Origin: Tenrec ecaudatus | Lineage: Eukaryota > Chordata > Mammalia > Afrosoricida > Tenrecidae | Reading direction: 5' to 3' | NCBI RefSeq assembly: GCF_050624435.1 | Contig: NC_134539.1 | Span: 41,262,001 to 41,326,000, forward strand | Length of the DNA stretch: 64,000 bases | The notes under the pieces: generated by a model | What the model was told of the DNA's origin: nothing | Seen by the model: only the letters and a program-made list of their open reading frames with translations | Databases searched by the model: none | Shown here: in pieces, positions 10,745-22,133 of the stretch | Layout: every line of letters starts with the position of its first letter | How positions within the stretch are numbered: the stretch's first letter is position 1 | Made by a program: the position numbers and the translations under genes

Positions 10745-11045
10745 CTCTACTTTGAGAAAGTAGTTCTTCCTCGGTCACAGTGAGGCCTTCTCAGTGAGAG
10801 GTTCGTCTTCTGGCATCATCTCTGACAATGCACTGCTGCTTTCTGACAGTGTACTGTTGTTTTCAGAATATGACAATGTCCTGTTGCTCTCTGTAAGATT
10901 TTCAGGGGCTAGTTCTTCAGAAGTGGACACCCTATTTTTTTTCCTTAGTCTAGGAGCTCTGAGGAAATGTACTCACTTTAGGTGACACTGTTGGTATTAA
11001 AATATCGAGATTGCTTCTAGCATCGCAGCAAAACACCAGCTCCCA
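10745..11045. repeat. Possible old interspersed repeat
   Basis: 'gttcttcagaagtggacacc...ccttagtctaggagctc' and 'ggtgacactgttggtattaaaatatcgag...gcatcgcagcaaaacac' resemble a repeat I recall from elephant and other mammals, but I cannot name it. Confidence 0.3.
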
Positions 11046-11399
11046 TATAAATGATCAAGACTCTAAAATAGTCATGAATGATTTCATAGACAATGATACC
11101 CCTAAAATGGATAAACAAGTATATTTTGAAGGAAATAATCCCTCATTGAATGAATTGGTCTCTTCTTTTATATAATATCTGAGTAGTTATAATATTATCA
11201 TTAAATTGTATTGGTTTATTTGCCAATTTATTTTAAAACTACAAAAAACTTCAATGAAAGTTTCTAAAGTTCAGGTTCCATAGACTCCTTTTCTATTAAA
11301 GTGGTGTAGTGTTTTCTCTACTGTGCCCTGCTTTCTTTCATATTACATAGATTATTAATTTCTAGAGCTAGTGTATTTTTAAAATTATACTGGATGGCT

Positions 11400-11715
11400 T
11401 TTAAGAAGAGGAGTCAATTGACTCACAATTCTGGTAGCTAAAAGTCTAAATCAGGGAAATATAATGTTCATTCTTTATAAGGACTCTAAGAAACTATTCT
11501 ATGGCTCTCCCATAACTTCTGGTAAATCCAAGTACTCCTTACAGTGCATGGGAACATCACATGGTGCCACTCCTCTGTCACTCTGCATCTACTGGCTTTC
11601 CTTTATAAGGACACCAGTCATGTAGGATTAAAACCCAGCCTCGGGATAAGCAAACTGATAGCATCTGCAAAAACCCTATTTCAAAAGAAACTTGTGTTAA
11701 CAGGTACAAAGAATG
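11400..11715 (-). repeat. MLT1-type (ERVL-MaLR) LTR remnant, antisense
   Basis: The plus strand carries 'gactcacaattctggtagctaaaagtctaaa', 'ctttcctttataaggacaccagtcatg' and 'agcatctgcaaaaaccctatttcaaa', the antisense order of MLT1 LTRs. No internal region is present. Confidence 0.6.
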
Positions 11716-13424
11716 ACCACTATGTCAACATAACTACCTTAGCGTTGCCTGCTTGAAGACTAGCACAATTCAACTCATCACACATGGAAACTCCCTAGCC
11801 ACAGCACCACCATGTCTCCTCTGCCCACGGGAAACGCTGCTTATCAACATGGCATCTTCTCAAATGGAATTTGTATGTCTTGGTCCAGCACTGTCATTAG
11901 TTATTTTTCATAAAAGCACTGACTTCATGTGGTTGCTGTGCATCGTAGATTAGTTAATTAAGAGCTAAGAATATTAATCAATAATTATAACCATTTAATA
12001 ATTGATAGTGATGATCAGTAATATTGTCATGACGTAGCAAGGCTCCAATGAAATAAAAGCTGTTGGCACCTCTGCTTTTGTCCTCGCTTTAATGTGGAGA
12101 TACTAGTACATCTTTAAATCCCAAGAAAAATTCTTAATGAATTGGACATCTCTCTGAAAGTTTCTGTCCAATACATTTTGAATCAAATAAAAACTATTTT
12201 GTTCTATCTGATGCAAACTTAAAATACTTTATAGTTAAAAATCTAGTGTAAACCAGGTATCATAGGGACAAGATTCCACCATAGCTAATCTTCTAATGGT
12301 TTGACGTGAGATCTAGCAGGATTTATGCTATGAAGGAGACGATTAAGATGCAGATATCTTCCAACATCACGCAACTCAGAAACAGTGGCGCAGATATTTG
12401 AACTTGACAACTATGCTTGGCCGAACTACATCTCCCATAATTCTGTTTCCTGTATGTTTCCAATTAAGCTGGGCCACCTAGTCTTTATCAAAGAAGCTGC
12501 AGCCATTTTGAAAGTCATACATCTATTGAAAGTCACTTATCTATTGATTCATCTCATTGACCAGCGGTAAAGCCCAAGCTGCAAAAATGTTACCTTCCCC
12601 TCAATTCTCCTTCAGCTTCTTCAAATCTGATGCAGTTTTGTGTCATTTAGCCCATGTTAAAAGGGCCCGGCTTTTCTCAGAACACCCTTACTATCAAGAT
12701 CAGAGGCTGTAAAAACTGACAAAGATTTGGTTCTCTCTTCACAGGCTCTTACTCATGCGTGTGCGTTCCAACATGTCCTGCCTGCCCTTCACTTTTAATG
12801 CATCCCCCCTTACTACTGATGACCCTGAACACGTCCAGCATCAGTTTCACACATGATGACAATGGCCTTACATGGGCTGCTTAATCAGTTCTGGAAATTG
12901 TGTGAGGTCAAATCTTTGCTCAAAATTTTTTAAATTCCATATTTTGGTGCAATCAATTATTGAATTTGGCTCTTATAGCCTTGGTCTTTGTAACTCCCAT
13001 CAAATGACTCTTTCTTGATGGGTCAAGAGGGTAAAAAACAAAAACAAAACCTACTGCCATAGAGTTGGGGTCTATACGGACAAGAGAGGCTGGAGGAAAA
13101 TGCCGCTAGGAGTCAGTGTGACTGTTTGTTAACAAAATTCATGGTGGTGATCAAAGCCTGGAATGCTAACCTATGAATTAGTCAACTGTTTCCATCCTGC
13201 TGGGCATAAAAGGAGCCAGCTCCGAAATGAGAGCGTTCTCAGTACCACTGAGAAGGAAGAGCCGGGAGTACGTTAATGCTCCTTGACCCAGGAACAGAAA
13301 GTTCTGACCCTACAGAAGTCCCAGAGGAGAGGCTGCCCCCAGAACACAACACGAGATACACATATAAATCAAATAGGTAAATATTCAATGAACTACTTTA
13401 CTATGCTGATTTAACATCTATTAA
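11716..13424. other. Mostly unassigned sequence
   Basis: I recognise only a short antisense AfroSINE-like piece near 13045-13080 ('cctactgccatagagttggggtctata'). The other open frames are short and featureless. Confidence 0.4.
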
Positions 13425-13429
13425 ATCCA

Positions 13430-13570
13430 CTTCCATAAAGGCAGCTCTAACTCATAGTTATCCTAGTAAGGATTTCCAAGCCTGGAGGTCTTTCCAGGAA
13501 TATACACACTCGTGTTTTTGCAGTGGAGCCGCTGGTGGGCTTGGACTCCTGACCTTGCCCCAAAGAATCT
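13430..13570 (-). repeat. AfroSINE (antisense, diverged)
   Basis: 'ggcagctctaactcatagttatcctagtaagg', 'tttccaagcctggaggtctttccagg' and 'gagccgctggtgggcttggactcctgacctt' follow the antisense AfroSINE. Confidence 0.6.
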
Positions 13571-13599
13571 TTAGATAAGCGTCCTGGTGGTATACGTTT

Positions 13600-15095
13600 G
13601 TTGCCACACACATATACCCACGGTAGTCAACACATATTTACTTCTCTGAGTGAAAACTGATACAGCAAGCAAGCCTCTAAAATACTGCAGAATTGGTTCT
13701 TTCTAAAAATCAGTGTTCTCTATTTCAGTAATATACTAAAGACCTAACAATTTCGATGACCTTCTCACCAAAATAGAGAGCCAAGGAGCCTCAGCAGCTT
13801 CTCCCTCACTGAGCTGTGTCATCATCAACAACTAGCACATAACTCCAGACAGCCAAAGTGCGAGCTGTTTCAGAGCTTGATGAATAATTTTATGGGCCTT
13901 CTTACTGCTGTCATTGTCCTGACAGGATGATTGAATGCAACTCTTGTACCATACCAAGGGGACCTACCCACAAAGGGCACCACATGTTTCTGCGCGCTTC
14001 TCAATGCATGCTTACAAGGCAGCACTGCAGTCCTCAAACCAGCCACCTGTTACTCCAGGGGAAAGTAAACTCTGCTAACCTTCCATAAAAAACTCGCAGA
14101 TCAGAACTCCTCGCTTCAAATGGCAGGCACATACATCCCTATAGAATTGGGTAACGAGCAGCCTCTGTACTCTAATCACAGCAAATGGTGGTGGAGAAAT
14201 GTTTTAATTCACGCAATTTAAGCACTTAAAAATTTAAGGAGGGGAGTAATCGCATTAATAGATAGCTTCCTTTCAATTCAAAAGGTTATCTGTCAATCTT
14301 GTCTTGTTTTTCTCCGCAGCCGTGTTAGGTCCTAATAGCTCAGTCTACTGGTGCTCCCTCCTGTTTCCATTTCTATGCAAATCCTCGTGTATTCCAAAAA
14401 TAGATCCATATTCTCACTCTCTCACTACTTTCTCTGTAGTCTACTTTGGTGTAACTTAGATGTAGCTCTCAGTGAGACTCGGAACCTGGTGTTACAGTCA
14501 AGGCTGCTGATTTACATGGCTTTCCGCTCTTCACAAACAATAAAATGCAGAAGTAATATTCCCACAACTACATCTTGAGATGCTAGTCACCCTCTTAGCC
14601 AAAGTACTCCTTTTCTCCTTTTGTGTCTTCAATTCAGAAAGCTAAAGCCTGCCCAATTCTTGCTCCTGCCGCCTGCTTCATCACGGGCCTGCTGAGTAGG
14701 GTTCTGGATTTCTTCTCTGCGACTAGCTGTGGTCTTACACAAACAGTCCACCTTCCAAGACACTGCACAGTCTCCAAACGGGGTCCTGTTGAGTGTGGGC
14801 TCATGGAACAGTCTCATAAACATGGCCATGGCCATAAACATCTTAAATCTTACACACAGCCTCTCTTCTTTAAACGCCGCTAAATAAACCCAGCCCCCAG
14901 TCTCAGTAAGACTGGATTCCTGAGACTTTTATGATATATTTGACAACAATGAAAAGCTAGCGATTGCATCCAATCCTTTTTCTTATCTTGCTATGAACTC
15001 ATATTTTGAATTTATTCATTTAATAACTTGATAACGAAGTAGCCGAACCACCTATAAAAGACACACACGTCAGAAATTAGGATCAGAGCCTAAAT
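13600..15095. other. Unassigned sequence
   Basis: No known repeat or gene signature was recognised in this 1.5-kb stretch. Open frames reach only 86 codons, on both strands over the same bases (14623-14883), so they are most likely chance. Confidence 0.4.
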
Positions 15096-15109
15096 TGTGA
15101 GACTCCTGT

Positions 15110-15735
15110 GTGCAGAAGGCTATGGAGGACAGTGGGAGCCCAGGATTCACTCGTGGGAACTACATAGGAAATAAGCCTCCCGTGACCTCCCTCTATCCAC
15201 AGTAGCAAGTTGGGAGGACAGTGGTTACTAAATAGAAGGCACTGGAGAGATGAGTATAAAGATCAAAGGGATGAACCTGACTTGAACAGTCAGAACTGTG
15301 TCAGTTGACCGCCCCTCTAATGCATGCTGGACCTGATCTGGTTTGCAACATTTTGTGTATTTTTGTTTTGCTTTCTTTAGCTTGTTCATATGCGGTTGTC
15401 TCTCAGAGGTGTAATGTCATCGGAGGTCACCTTGTTGAAGCTGTGTTATCTATTTGTGTTTCTGTATGACACTCAGGATTGATGAACCTATAGGGACAGC
15501 AAGTAAAATAAGGGTTTGGGGTGGTGGGGAGAGGCCTGGGGGTGCAGGTGGGCAGGAATACCATGAGAGTGGTGGTAAAAGGGAGAAGATGTCAAGGCAT
15601 CCAGGAAGAAAAAAGATGCTTGGAAAATGATTATGGTAGTAATTATACACTTCTGCGTGACATGATTGAACTATGGAATTATATGATGTATGTATTAATT
15701 CCCAATTAATAATACATTTAAAAATAAAATTATTT
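15110..15735 (+). repeat. Family C: unclassified element with LINE-like 3' end
   Basis: A G-rich stretch (ggtttggggtggtggggagagg) is followed by 'gacatgattgaactatggaattatatgatgtatgtatt' and ends 'atacatttaaaaataaaatta', a polyadenylation-like signal and A-rich tail. This layout resembles an L1-type 3' region. I found no second copy in the window and no clear TSD. Confidence 0.45.
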
Positions 15736-16555
15736 TAATAAAGTTGCTCTAAAAGTTCCAAAAAACAAAAAGAGATGGATACGTAAGATGGATGGGTGGA
15801 TATGTAAGAAATAAACAATTGTGAAGTGGATGTAGCCATATGAATATTCTGCCCTGTATTTCCTTCATTGAGTGTCTATGGCGTGGCAGAGTACGGGGAT
15901 CTACATCTGCTTTAGAAAACAGTCCTACTCTATAAATATACAAAAGTCATATTTCCAGGTACATGGCAACCTAAAGTACGGGAGGTGCATCTAATTAAAA
16001 CCCTCTCTCTGACTTCACCACCCTCTGCTGTACTGGAATTTAATCTACTCTTAAAGACTTCCCCTGTGGTTTGGGAGCCCTCGGTAATCTCCTTGTTTAC
16101 TACAATGGCACGTATTGCTTTCCTCCTCCTAAGTCCTAGCCCTATGTGGCACTGGGCCCTGTCAATAATGATTCACAAAGCTTGCAACCTGCTATTGATG
16201 TCCACTGGCACCCACTGATACCAATGCCAACAAACAGCTTAGATGTTTGTGTTGAGACAACCAGTGACAGAGGTTAAGGGCATCGGTGCTAAGAGATTAC
16301 AGTGTGATTTATATTTGCTTTAGTTCTTATGCCTCCCCATCAGTCCTTTCTTTGACTTCTGGACACATCACCTCTCTCCTGCGGAGACACGCTCTTCCCA
16401 GCGCTCACACAGCAGAAAACGAACATGGTATTGGAAGGGTTACATATTCTTAAAGGCACCACTGGCGCCTCCAAACCCTCCTGCATGATTAATTCAGGCC
16501 CAGGTGACTGACTCAAATAGCTCTCTCTCCCATTCACCCACTGCCACCAGAACAG
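15736..16555. other. Unassigned sequence
   Basis: No recognisable repeat or exon is visible. Confidence 0.4.
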
Positions 16556-16559
16556 AAAC

Positions 16560-16890
16560 ACCACAAAATGGATGGCTTCAGAAAACAGATGTGTATTTTC
16601 TCACATATTAGAAGGCTGTAAGTCTAAATTCAATGCATTGGCTTTAGGAGAAATTGCATTTTTTTTTTCTGTCTCAGATTTAACTGTTGCTAGGTATCCA
16701 TGCCATCTCTGGACTTTGCTCTGCCCCCATCTTTGCATGATCTCTTTCCTCATTTCATTTCTGTCCCTTGTCTAGATTGCTCTTTATACAATTGAGAAGT
16801 GATTACATTTAGAACCGCCCCCTTCACTGAGCTATGAACTCATTTACATAGCAAAGGAAAAATGCCGTTTCGACACAGAATCACTACCAC
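16560..16890 (-). repeat. MLT1-type LTR remnant, antisense
   Basis: 'ggatggcttcagaaaacagatgtgtattttctcacatatta', 'gaaggctgtaagtctaaattcaatgcattgg' and 'tccatgccatctctgga' show the antisense MLT1 order. Confidence 0.55.
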
Positions 16891-16974
16891 AAGGACAGGA
16901 ACCAGGACTTCAATCTATAATTTGGGAAGATGCAATTTAATTCACATCATCTTTTATTTGGACTTTTGACATTG

Positions 16975-17180
16975 TTATGATCGTTGCTAGTTGATTTAAA
17001 TTTGGCTCTGACTCGTAGTGATGCCAAGTGTGCAGGATGGGACTGCACAGGGTTTTCAAGGCTGTGGCATGTGGAAGCAGGTCGCCAGGTCTTAGTTAGG
17101 AGGTACCATTGAGCAGATTGGAGCACCGGGCTTTAGGCTAGTAGTCCAGAACGTAACCATTTGTGCCACGCAGGGGTCAT
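16975..17180 (-). repeat. AfroSINE (antisense)
   Basis: 'tggctctgactcgtagtgatgcc', 'ggactgcacagggttttcaaggctgtggc' and 'cgtaaccatttgtgccacgcaggggtc' follow the antisense AfroSINE of the older 'bggaagcag' type. Confidence 0.7.
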
Positions 17181-18326
17181 TTAAAGCTTGACCCTAGATT
17201 AAACAAAGGTCAGTGTGCCCTGAGCAACAGCTACAGATTCAACAGTCCCACTGTGTGCTAGCTGGAAGGCCCTCGCTGTCACGAAGAGAGAAGTAAGTCC
17301 GAATGGAAACGAAGAAGACAGAGCAGCCGGAGAGCTTCCTGCTTCCTTCACCAGCTTCGTTGGAAAGAGTTGTTCCAAAGTTGAGCTTCACTGCTGCCTT
17401 TCCTCTAATCGGACTGCTTCGCTTTTGTCACAGTGTTACCCAAATAGGTGGAGAAGAGAATATGCAACTTTGAGAGACATATTCCTGCTGCTGCCGGAAG
17501 TAGGCAGGAACGCCTGCCGGCTCTGCGCTCCTTGTCACTCGTGCACGGAGTAGGAATGTCTGAGCGTGGGCTATTACCCCGTGATGGGCAGTGCTTCCTG
17601 AAGAACTAACTTATCGATACTGCTAACACAGCGGGCTTTCATTTTATAGACACCTTCTCTTTTGTGAAAATATCTTGTCATTCATTTATTTTATCCTCCT
17701 CGTGCTTGGTTTCGGTCGTAAATCCCTGTATTTGCAATCACGCACACTTCCCTTCCAGCAAAATGGCCCAATGACACAGGTGGTGGGTGCAATTTCTAAA
17801 TACGGGTCTTCTACCCAGATCTCTGTAAACCCCACCAATTGATTGGGTGTGGCATGCAAATAAGGTGTGCATAACACTGACAGAGGGGATTGGCCATGGT
17901 CCTTTACCGCCCCTCTTGCTATAAGGACGGCCATCTTTGAAGCAGAAGCAGGAAAGAGGAAACCCCCCAGGACCTTGCCCGAGCACCCTCCAGGTCTTTA
18001 TGTAAAGTGGCCGAGGCCACCGAGACCAGACTCTAGCATGGACTGTAGTATGGAGACATCACAGACTGTAGCCTGGCGACTCCGAGGAGCGGTGCTGAGA
18101 TGATGAGGTCCCTGATGAGGTGCCTTCTCCTTGTGTGGCCTGAGAGTATGGATCTGTGGGACAGAGCGACAGGCAGCTTGGCTTCCTGGCCCTTGGAGGC
18201 AAGGCAAAGAGCTACATGTCTGAGACTAAGAACTAGAGAGAGACTTGGCTGCTGCTTGAGGAGACCACTGGTTGTATCTTTACTGTTTGCTGATCTCAAC
18301 TTGTGGTAACCTATTAACTTCCCTAA

Positions 18327-18559
18327 TTAAAAATAAATAGATAGATAGATAGATAGATATACTCACCGCCACGGAGTCAATGTTGACTCACAGGAAGCCT
18401 TTAGGATAGCATAGACTGGTCCCTGTGAGTTTCTGAGACTGTAACTCTTTACTGGGATAGAAAGCACCGTCTTTCTCCTGAGGAGTGAATGGTAGTTTTG
18501 AACTACTGACCTTACGGTGAACAGTCCAAAGTGCAACCACCACCCCACCAGGGCTCCTC
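18327..18559 (-). repeat. AfroSINE with (GATA)n tail and 11-bp TSD
   Basis: A perfect 11-bp repeat, aacttccctaa, lies at 18316-18326 and 18560-18570. The SINE reads in antisense from 'ccgccacggagtcaatgttgactcaca' to 'caccaccccaccagggctcct'. On the minus strand its 3' tail is a (TATC)n microsatellite instead of a plain A-tail, which fits RTE-type retroposition. It sits inside family D copy 1. Confidence 0.85.
18335..18359 (+). repeat. (GATA)n microsatellite
   Basis: About five GATA units form the 3' tail of the antisense AfroSINE. Confidence 0.9.
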
Positions 18560-18769
18560 AACTTCCCTAAGAAATCCCCTTAACGGTGAGTACTGTCTGT
18601 GTGGCAGTTCAAGGACTCATTTAGTCTGGTGTAAGTGTAGACGGTGGTCAGGGGCTGGTGTCAGCATGGGTAAAGGAGGGTGCACCACAGAGACCTGTCT
18701 GATCCCAGCCCCATGGCAATAGGGAAGCCAGCACAGGCCCCACGGATCCACCTCCAGTGCTGTTTACTG

Positions 18770-19640
18770 CACTGCTGGCCAGCTTTCAGTGCCTTAATAT
18801 TGTCTTACTTAGGACAAGTTATTTTCCAGAAGGCTTTCTCGAGTTGCTGATAAAAATTTCAAGATCCGCTGTCATATCAGCAAAGATTGGGTTACCTAGC
18901 CAGCAAATACAGATCTCCCTGAAGTAAAGTAGAAGTGGTCAGTGCTCTGCAAAAGAAGAAATAGCTGTGTTGTGGCACACAAGAAACCCAGTCGATCCTT
19001 AAAATGATGTTTAGATGATTCATTCAGAGATGGGGGAAAGGTCCAGTTGAATTCAAGGATGCACAAGTCCCAGAGGTGAGAACTGACGGTTCCAAAACAA
19101 GCTTCTACCAGGTACAGGTGGAGAGCAAGGGGGCGGAGGGGGGAGTTGACTATAACCCAATTATTTGATGGTCAGCCTTTAGTTGAAATCACAAGCAGAT
19201 GAGTGAGGAAACAAGGATGGATTTCTGTTGTATAATTATGCTCTGCGGCTTATAGTGATTGATTTCAGGGATTAATCACAGAAATTTTCAATCACACTTG
19301 CATACCCTTCAGAATCAATCATTAGAACATTACTGATGAATGCTAAACAGCTTTAAGCAAACATCGTAGGGATTTGTAATAACCATTTGTACCAGGTCCC
19401 AACTTCTTGGGCTTGTTAAAACAAATCTGCTTTAAAAGATCTGGAAAGTGTAGATAGGTTGGTTCCCAGACATTTTAAATATTTATTAGACCTCCTTTAC
19501 CCAAAAAGGCATCTGTGTCCAGATTCCCTTCCTTAGATGATATTTTTTTTATATCCTGACTTGACCACAGAGAGATATTCTCCCTTAATTTTTCCAGATA
19601 CTAGAAATTTATTCTATCACAGTTCAATGGTTCCTTGTTG
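18770..19640. other. Unique sequence; CNE-like part at 19190-19330
   Basis: No repeat was recognised. Words such as 'tgattgatttcagggattaatcac' and 'tcaatcacac' resemble homeodomain/PBX and GGATTA sites. Confidence 0.35.
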
Positions 19641-19644
19641 AGCT

Positions 19645-19800
19645 GCTAGCCAGACAGACAAAAGTTTGGAATCACCAGCCACTTTTCAAAAGAAAGGCAA
19701 GCTTTCTACTCTTGTAAAGAGTTACTGTCTCAGACACTCACAGGGTAATTCCATGCTGTACCAGAGTTGGCATTGCGAGTGGCAGTGAGAGTGAGTGAGA
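19645..19800 (+). repeat. AfroSINE (sense)
   Basis: 'aatcaccagccacttttcaaaagaaaggcaagctttctactcttgtaaagagttactgtctcagacactcacaggg' is the middle of the tenrec-type AfroSINE. The RTE-like 3' end is decayed. Confidence 0.8.
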
Positions 19801-20099
19801 TTTAGGGAGAGTTCTATCTCTATGTTGACTCACAGTGTAAGAATAAGCTCCTTGGTTACTTTCAGTCTCTGTGGGCTGGTGTTTGTTGGATATCTCCATG
19901 TGTCGTGGTGTCAATCTGTTCCTGGGATGAGGAGATCATCAGCACGGAGACCCTGGGTCCAAAGGATGTGCTCCTCTCGTAGTTAGTATTCATTTTTTGC
20001 TGTTAATAGAGCCACTCTCCTTTTTTGCTCACTTCCATCTGCAGGCCATCCCCCAAGAAAACTTACCTTAAATGGGATCCCGGTTGTAACCTGAGTAAG

Positions 20100-20270
20100 G
20101 GTACCGCATCCCACCCTGACCTCATTGCATCAGACCGGGGCTGATCGCATCTTAGGGAATGATTACATTATTATATAACTGCCGGATTACATCCCTGTCA
20201 AACCACTGGGAATCAACCTAGTCAAATTGACACATATTTGGGGGTGGAGTATAATTCAATACATGCCAAG
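20100..20270 (-). repeat. MaLR-like LTR remnant, antisense
   Basis: 'ccctgacctcattgcatca', 'attacatccctgtcaaacc' and 'gacacatatttgggggtggagtataattcaata' resemble the antisense start of MaLR LTRs. Confidence 0.4.
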
Positions 20271-22130
20271 GCAAGTAGATAGAGAGTATAAGAAGGTATA
20301 TAAAAAGACCAGTTTAATGCAACAAAAATTACATTCTAATCCAATCATTCGGTCCTGGTCAAAAGATTCTAGGAACTTCTTTATAGTTCCCTACCATGAA
20401 GAGGATTATGAAGGATGAGTGAGATTGTGAACCCTGAGATAAAGTCTGTGATTTACTAGTTGTTGTTGTTGTCTTAATGGTACAAATGCACATATTCCTT
20501 CAGTACTCCTTCGGTGTGTCTCAAAACAACTTCCTAGGTGAACAAAAATTATATTTAAAACCTGGCTAGCTAGACAAAATTCAATAAAACTTTTTGCCCC
20601 ATTTCATTCATTTTATTTGTGGTTTGTCCTCGTTTTGCAATAAATAGCTTAAGTTCTGCCAGGAAAAATAATAACAAAATAAAAACTCTCAATTGTCTGG
20701 TTTCTGCTAAACTTGGAGGTTTTATCAGCATTATGGATTTCCTGTAACATTCTTCGTATACGCTGCTTCCCCGCATCTTTATTTCATTTGCAGAGCAGAG
20801 AGTGGAATATAGATCTCCCTGTAACTCCAGGGATGGATGGACGAGTGAAAATAATCTGTCATTGTGTCTTTTTGTGAATGAAGCATTGATATAAAACAGT
20901 CAAATCTTTCCCTGAAAAGAAATGTGCAAATTAAGTAAGACTACAAAATGGATTTCTCAAGATACATCCCTTTTCAGAAAAGAAATAAGACATGGAAATA
21001 ATAGGAATTTCATTTTTTTTCAGCTGCGTGCAGACAATTGTAATCAGTAATCTCCCCAAGGTCTTCTTACTTGACATCCACCTTGTCTTCATAGTTTTTA
21101 TTTTTCTAGGGCAGTCTTATAAACAAGCATGCTTGTAAAACAAAACCCATAGATACTAAGGCATATGCCACCTGCCTGACACAAAAGCCTTTAAATCCCC
21201 TACTAATAGGATCAAGTCCTTGTCTTTCAGAATGGCATATGCAGCCCCTTCACTCTGGACTCTCTCTTTACAGCCCTTTCTCTGTTTTTAGCTCCTCCAA
21301 TTTACCTAGCCCTTTAAAGTTCCATGATTTTATATCTCTGTTCTTTAGTCCCAGGATGACTTTCCTCTATTTTTCCCTAAAAAATTCTGTTTATCCCCCC
21401 AGAGTCCACTTTGCATTGCTTCCTCTGGGTACTAGTCTTGGTGACCTGTTCCAGTGGGTAACAAGTAGCACCCTTCCAGCCTTTGTTTGCATTTGGGTTG
21501 ACCAAACCTCTATTGTGGAATTATCGGACTGCCTGTGGGCATCTCTTTATTGGTCTTTAAGTCCTTTCAAAGCAGAACCAGAGTCAATCCAATTGATTAC
21601 TAATGCTTAGTTCAACATTCTGAATAGCCTCAGACTCTCTAGTTTGTTGAAATCAATGTATCCTTTGTTATTTTAAGAAAAATTGATTCAAACTCCACCC
21701 AATATACAAAGACAAAGAAGGTATCTGTCACTGGGAATTTTGGCGGATGAAGAGGTGCTTATGTGTCCTCTCTGTACACCTTATGGAGATTTCCTGTTAC
21801 CATTGAGTTCTCCATAGCCTTTAGCATTTCCCCCACCATTCATGCTGCCTGTCTCTACACCCTAATAGACCAGCCCTTCACGCTCCCAAATGTGCTAGCT
21901 CAAGTGGTTAGCTTTACTAAATAATTGGGGAATGGAGAATTATCATTCTGCCTAGAAAATATTAAAACATGAAAACTAAATTTCCAGAATCTGAGCCACT
22001 TCTATTATGTCCATAACCTTCCACAAACTATCTCTTCTAGTGAGATAGTGGCCCACTAGCCTCCTTGGTTTCATATTTTTGTTTCTCTAAAATTTAGCCC
22101 CATCAACCTAGACAATGGTTGCTTATTCCA
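20270..22130. other. Unassigned sequence
   Basis: No repeat family or exon was recognised in this 1.9-kb stretch. The longest frame (21239-21610, 123 codons) is low-complexity in character and has no domain I recognise. Confidence 0.4.
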
Positions 22131-22133
22131 CAC

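Larger units (their letters stand above)
17690..18760. repeat. Family D repeat, copy 1, split by an AfroSINE
   Basis: The stretch aligns by eye with 22134-23530. Shared words are 'aaccaccaagaccaga', 'gactgtag.atggaga', 'gaggagc.gtgctgaga', 'ggcttcctggccc..ggag', 'ggctgctg.....ggagaccattgg.t.tatctttact', 'ttgctgat' and 'cttgtggtaa.ctattaa.ttccct'. The right end shares 'catggcaatagggaagccag'. It has no long ORF. Size and TATA-like and CpG-containing parts would fit an LTR, but I cannot classify it. Confidence 0.6.

Noticed and set aside
10344-10763. 139-codon plus-strand frame
   Set aside because: Antisense to an RTE 3' fragment, running into unrelated sequence.
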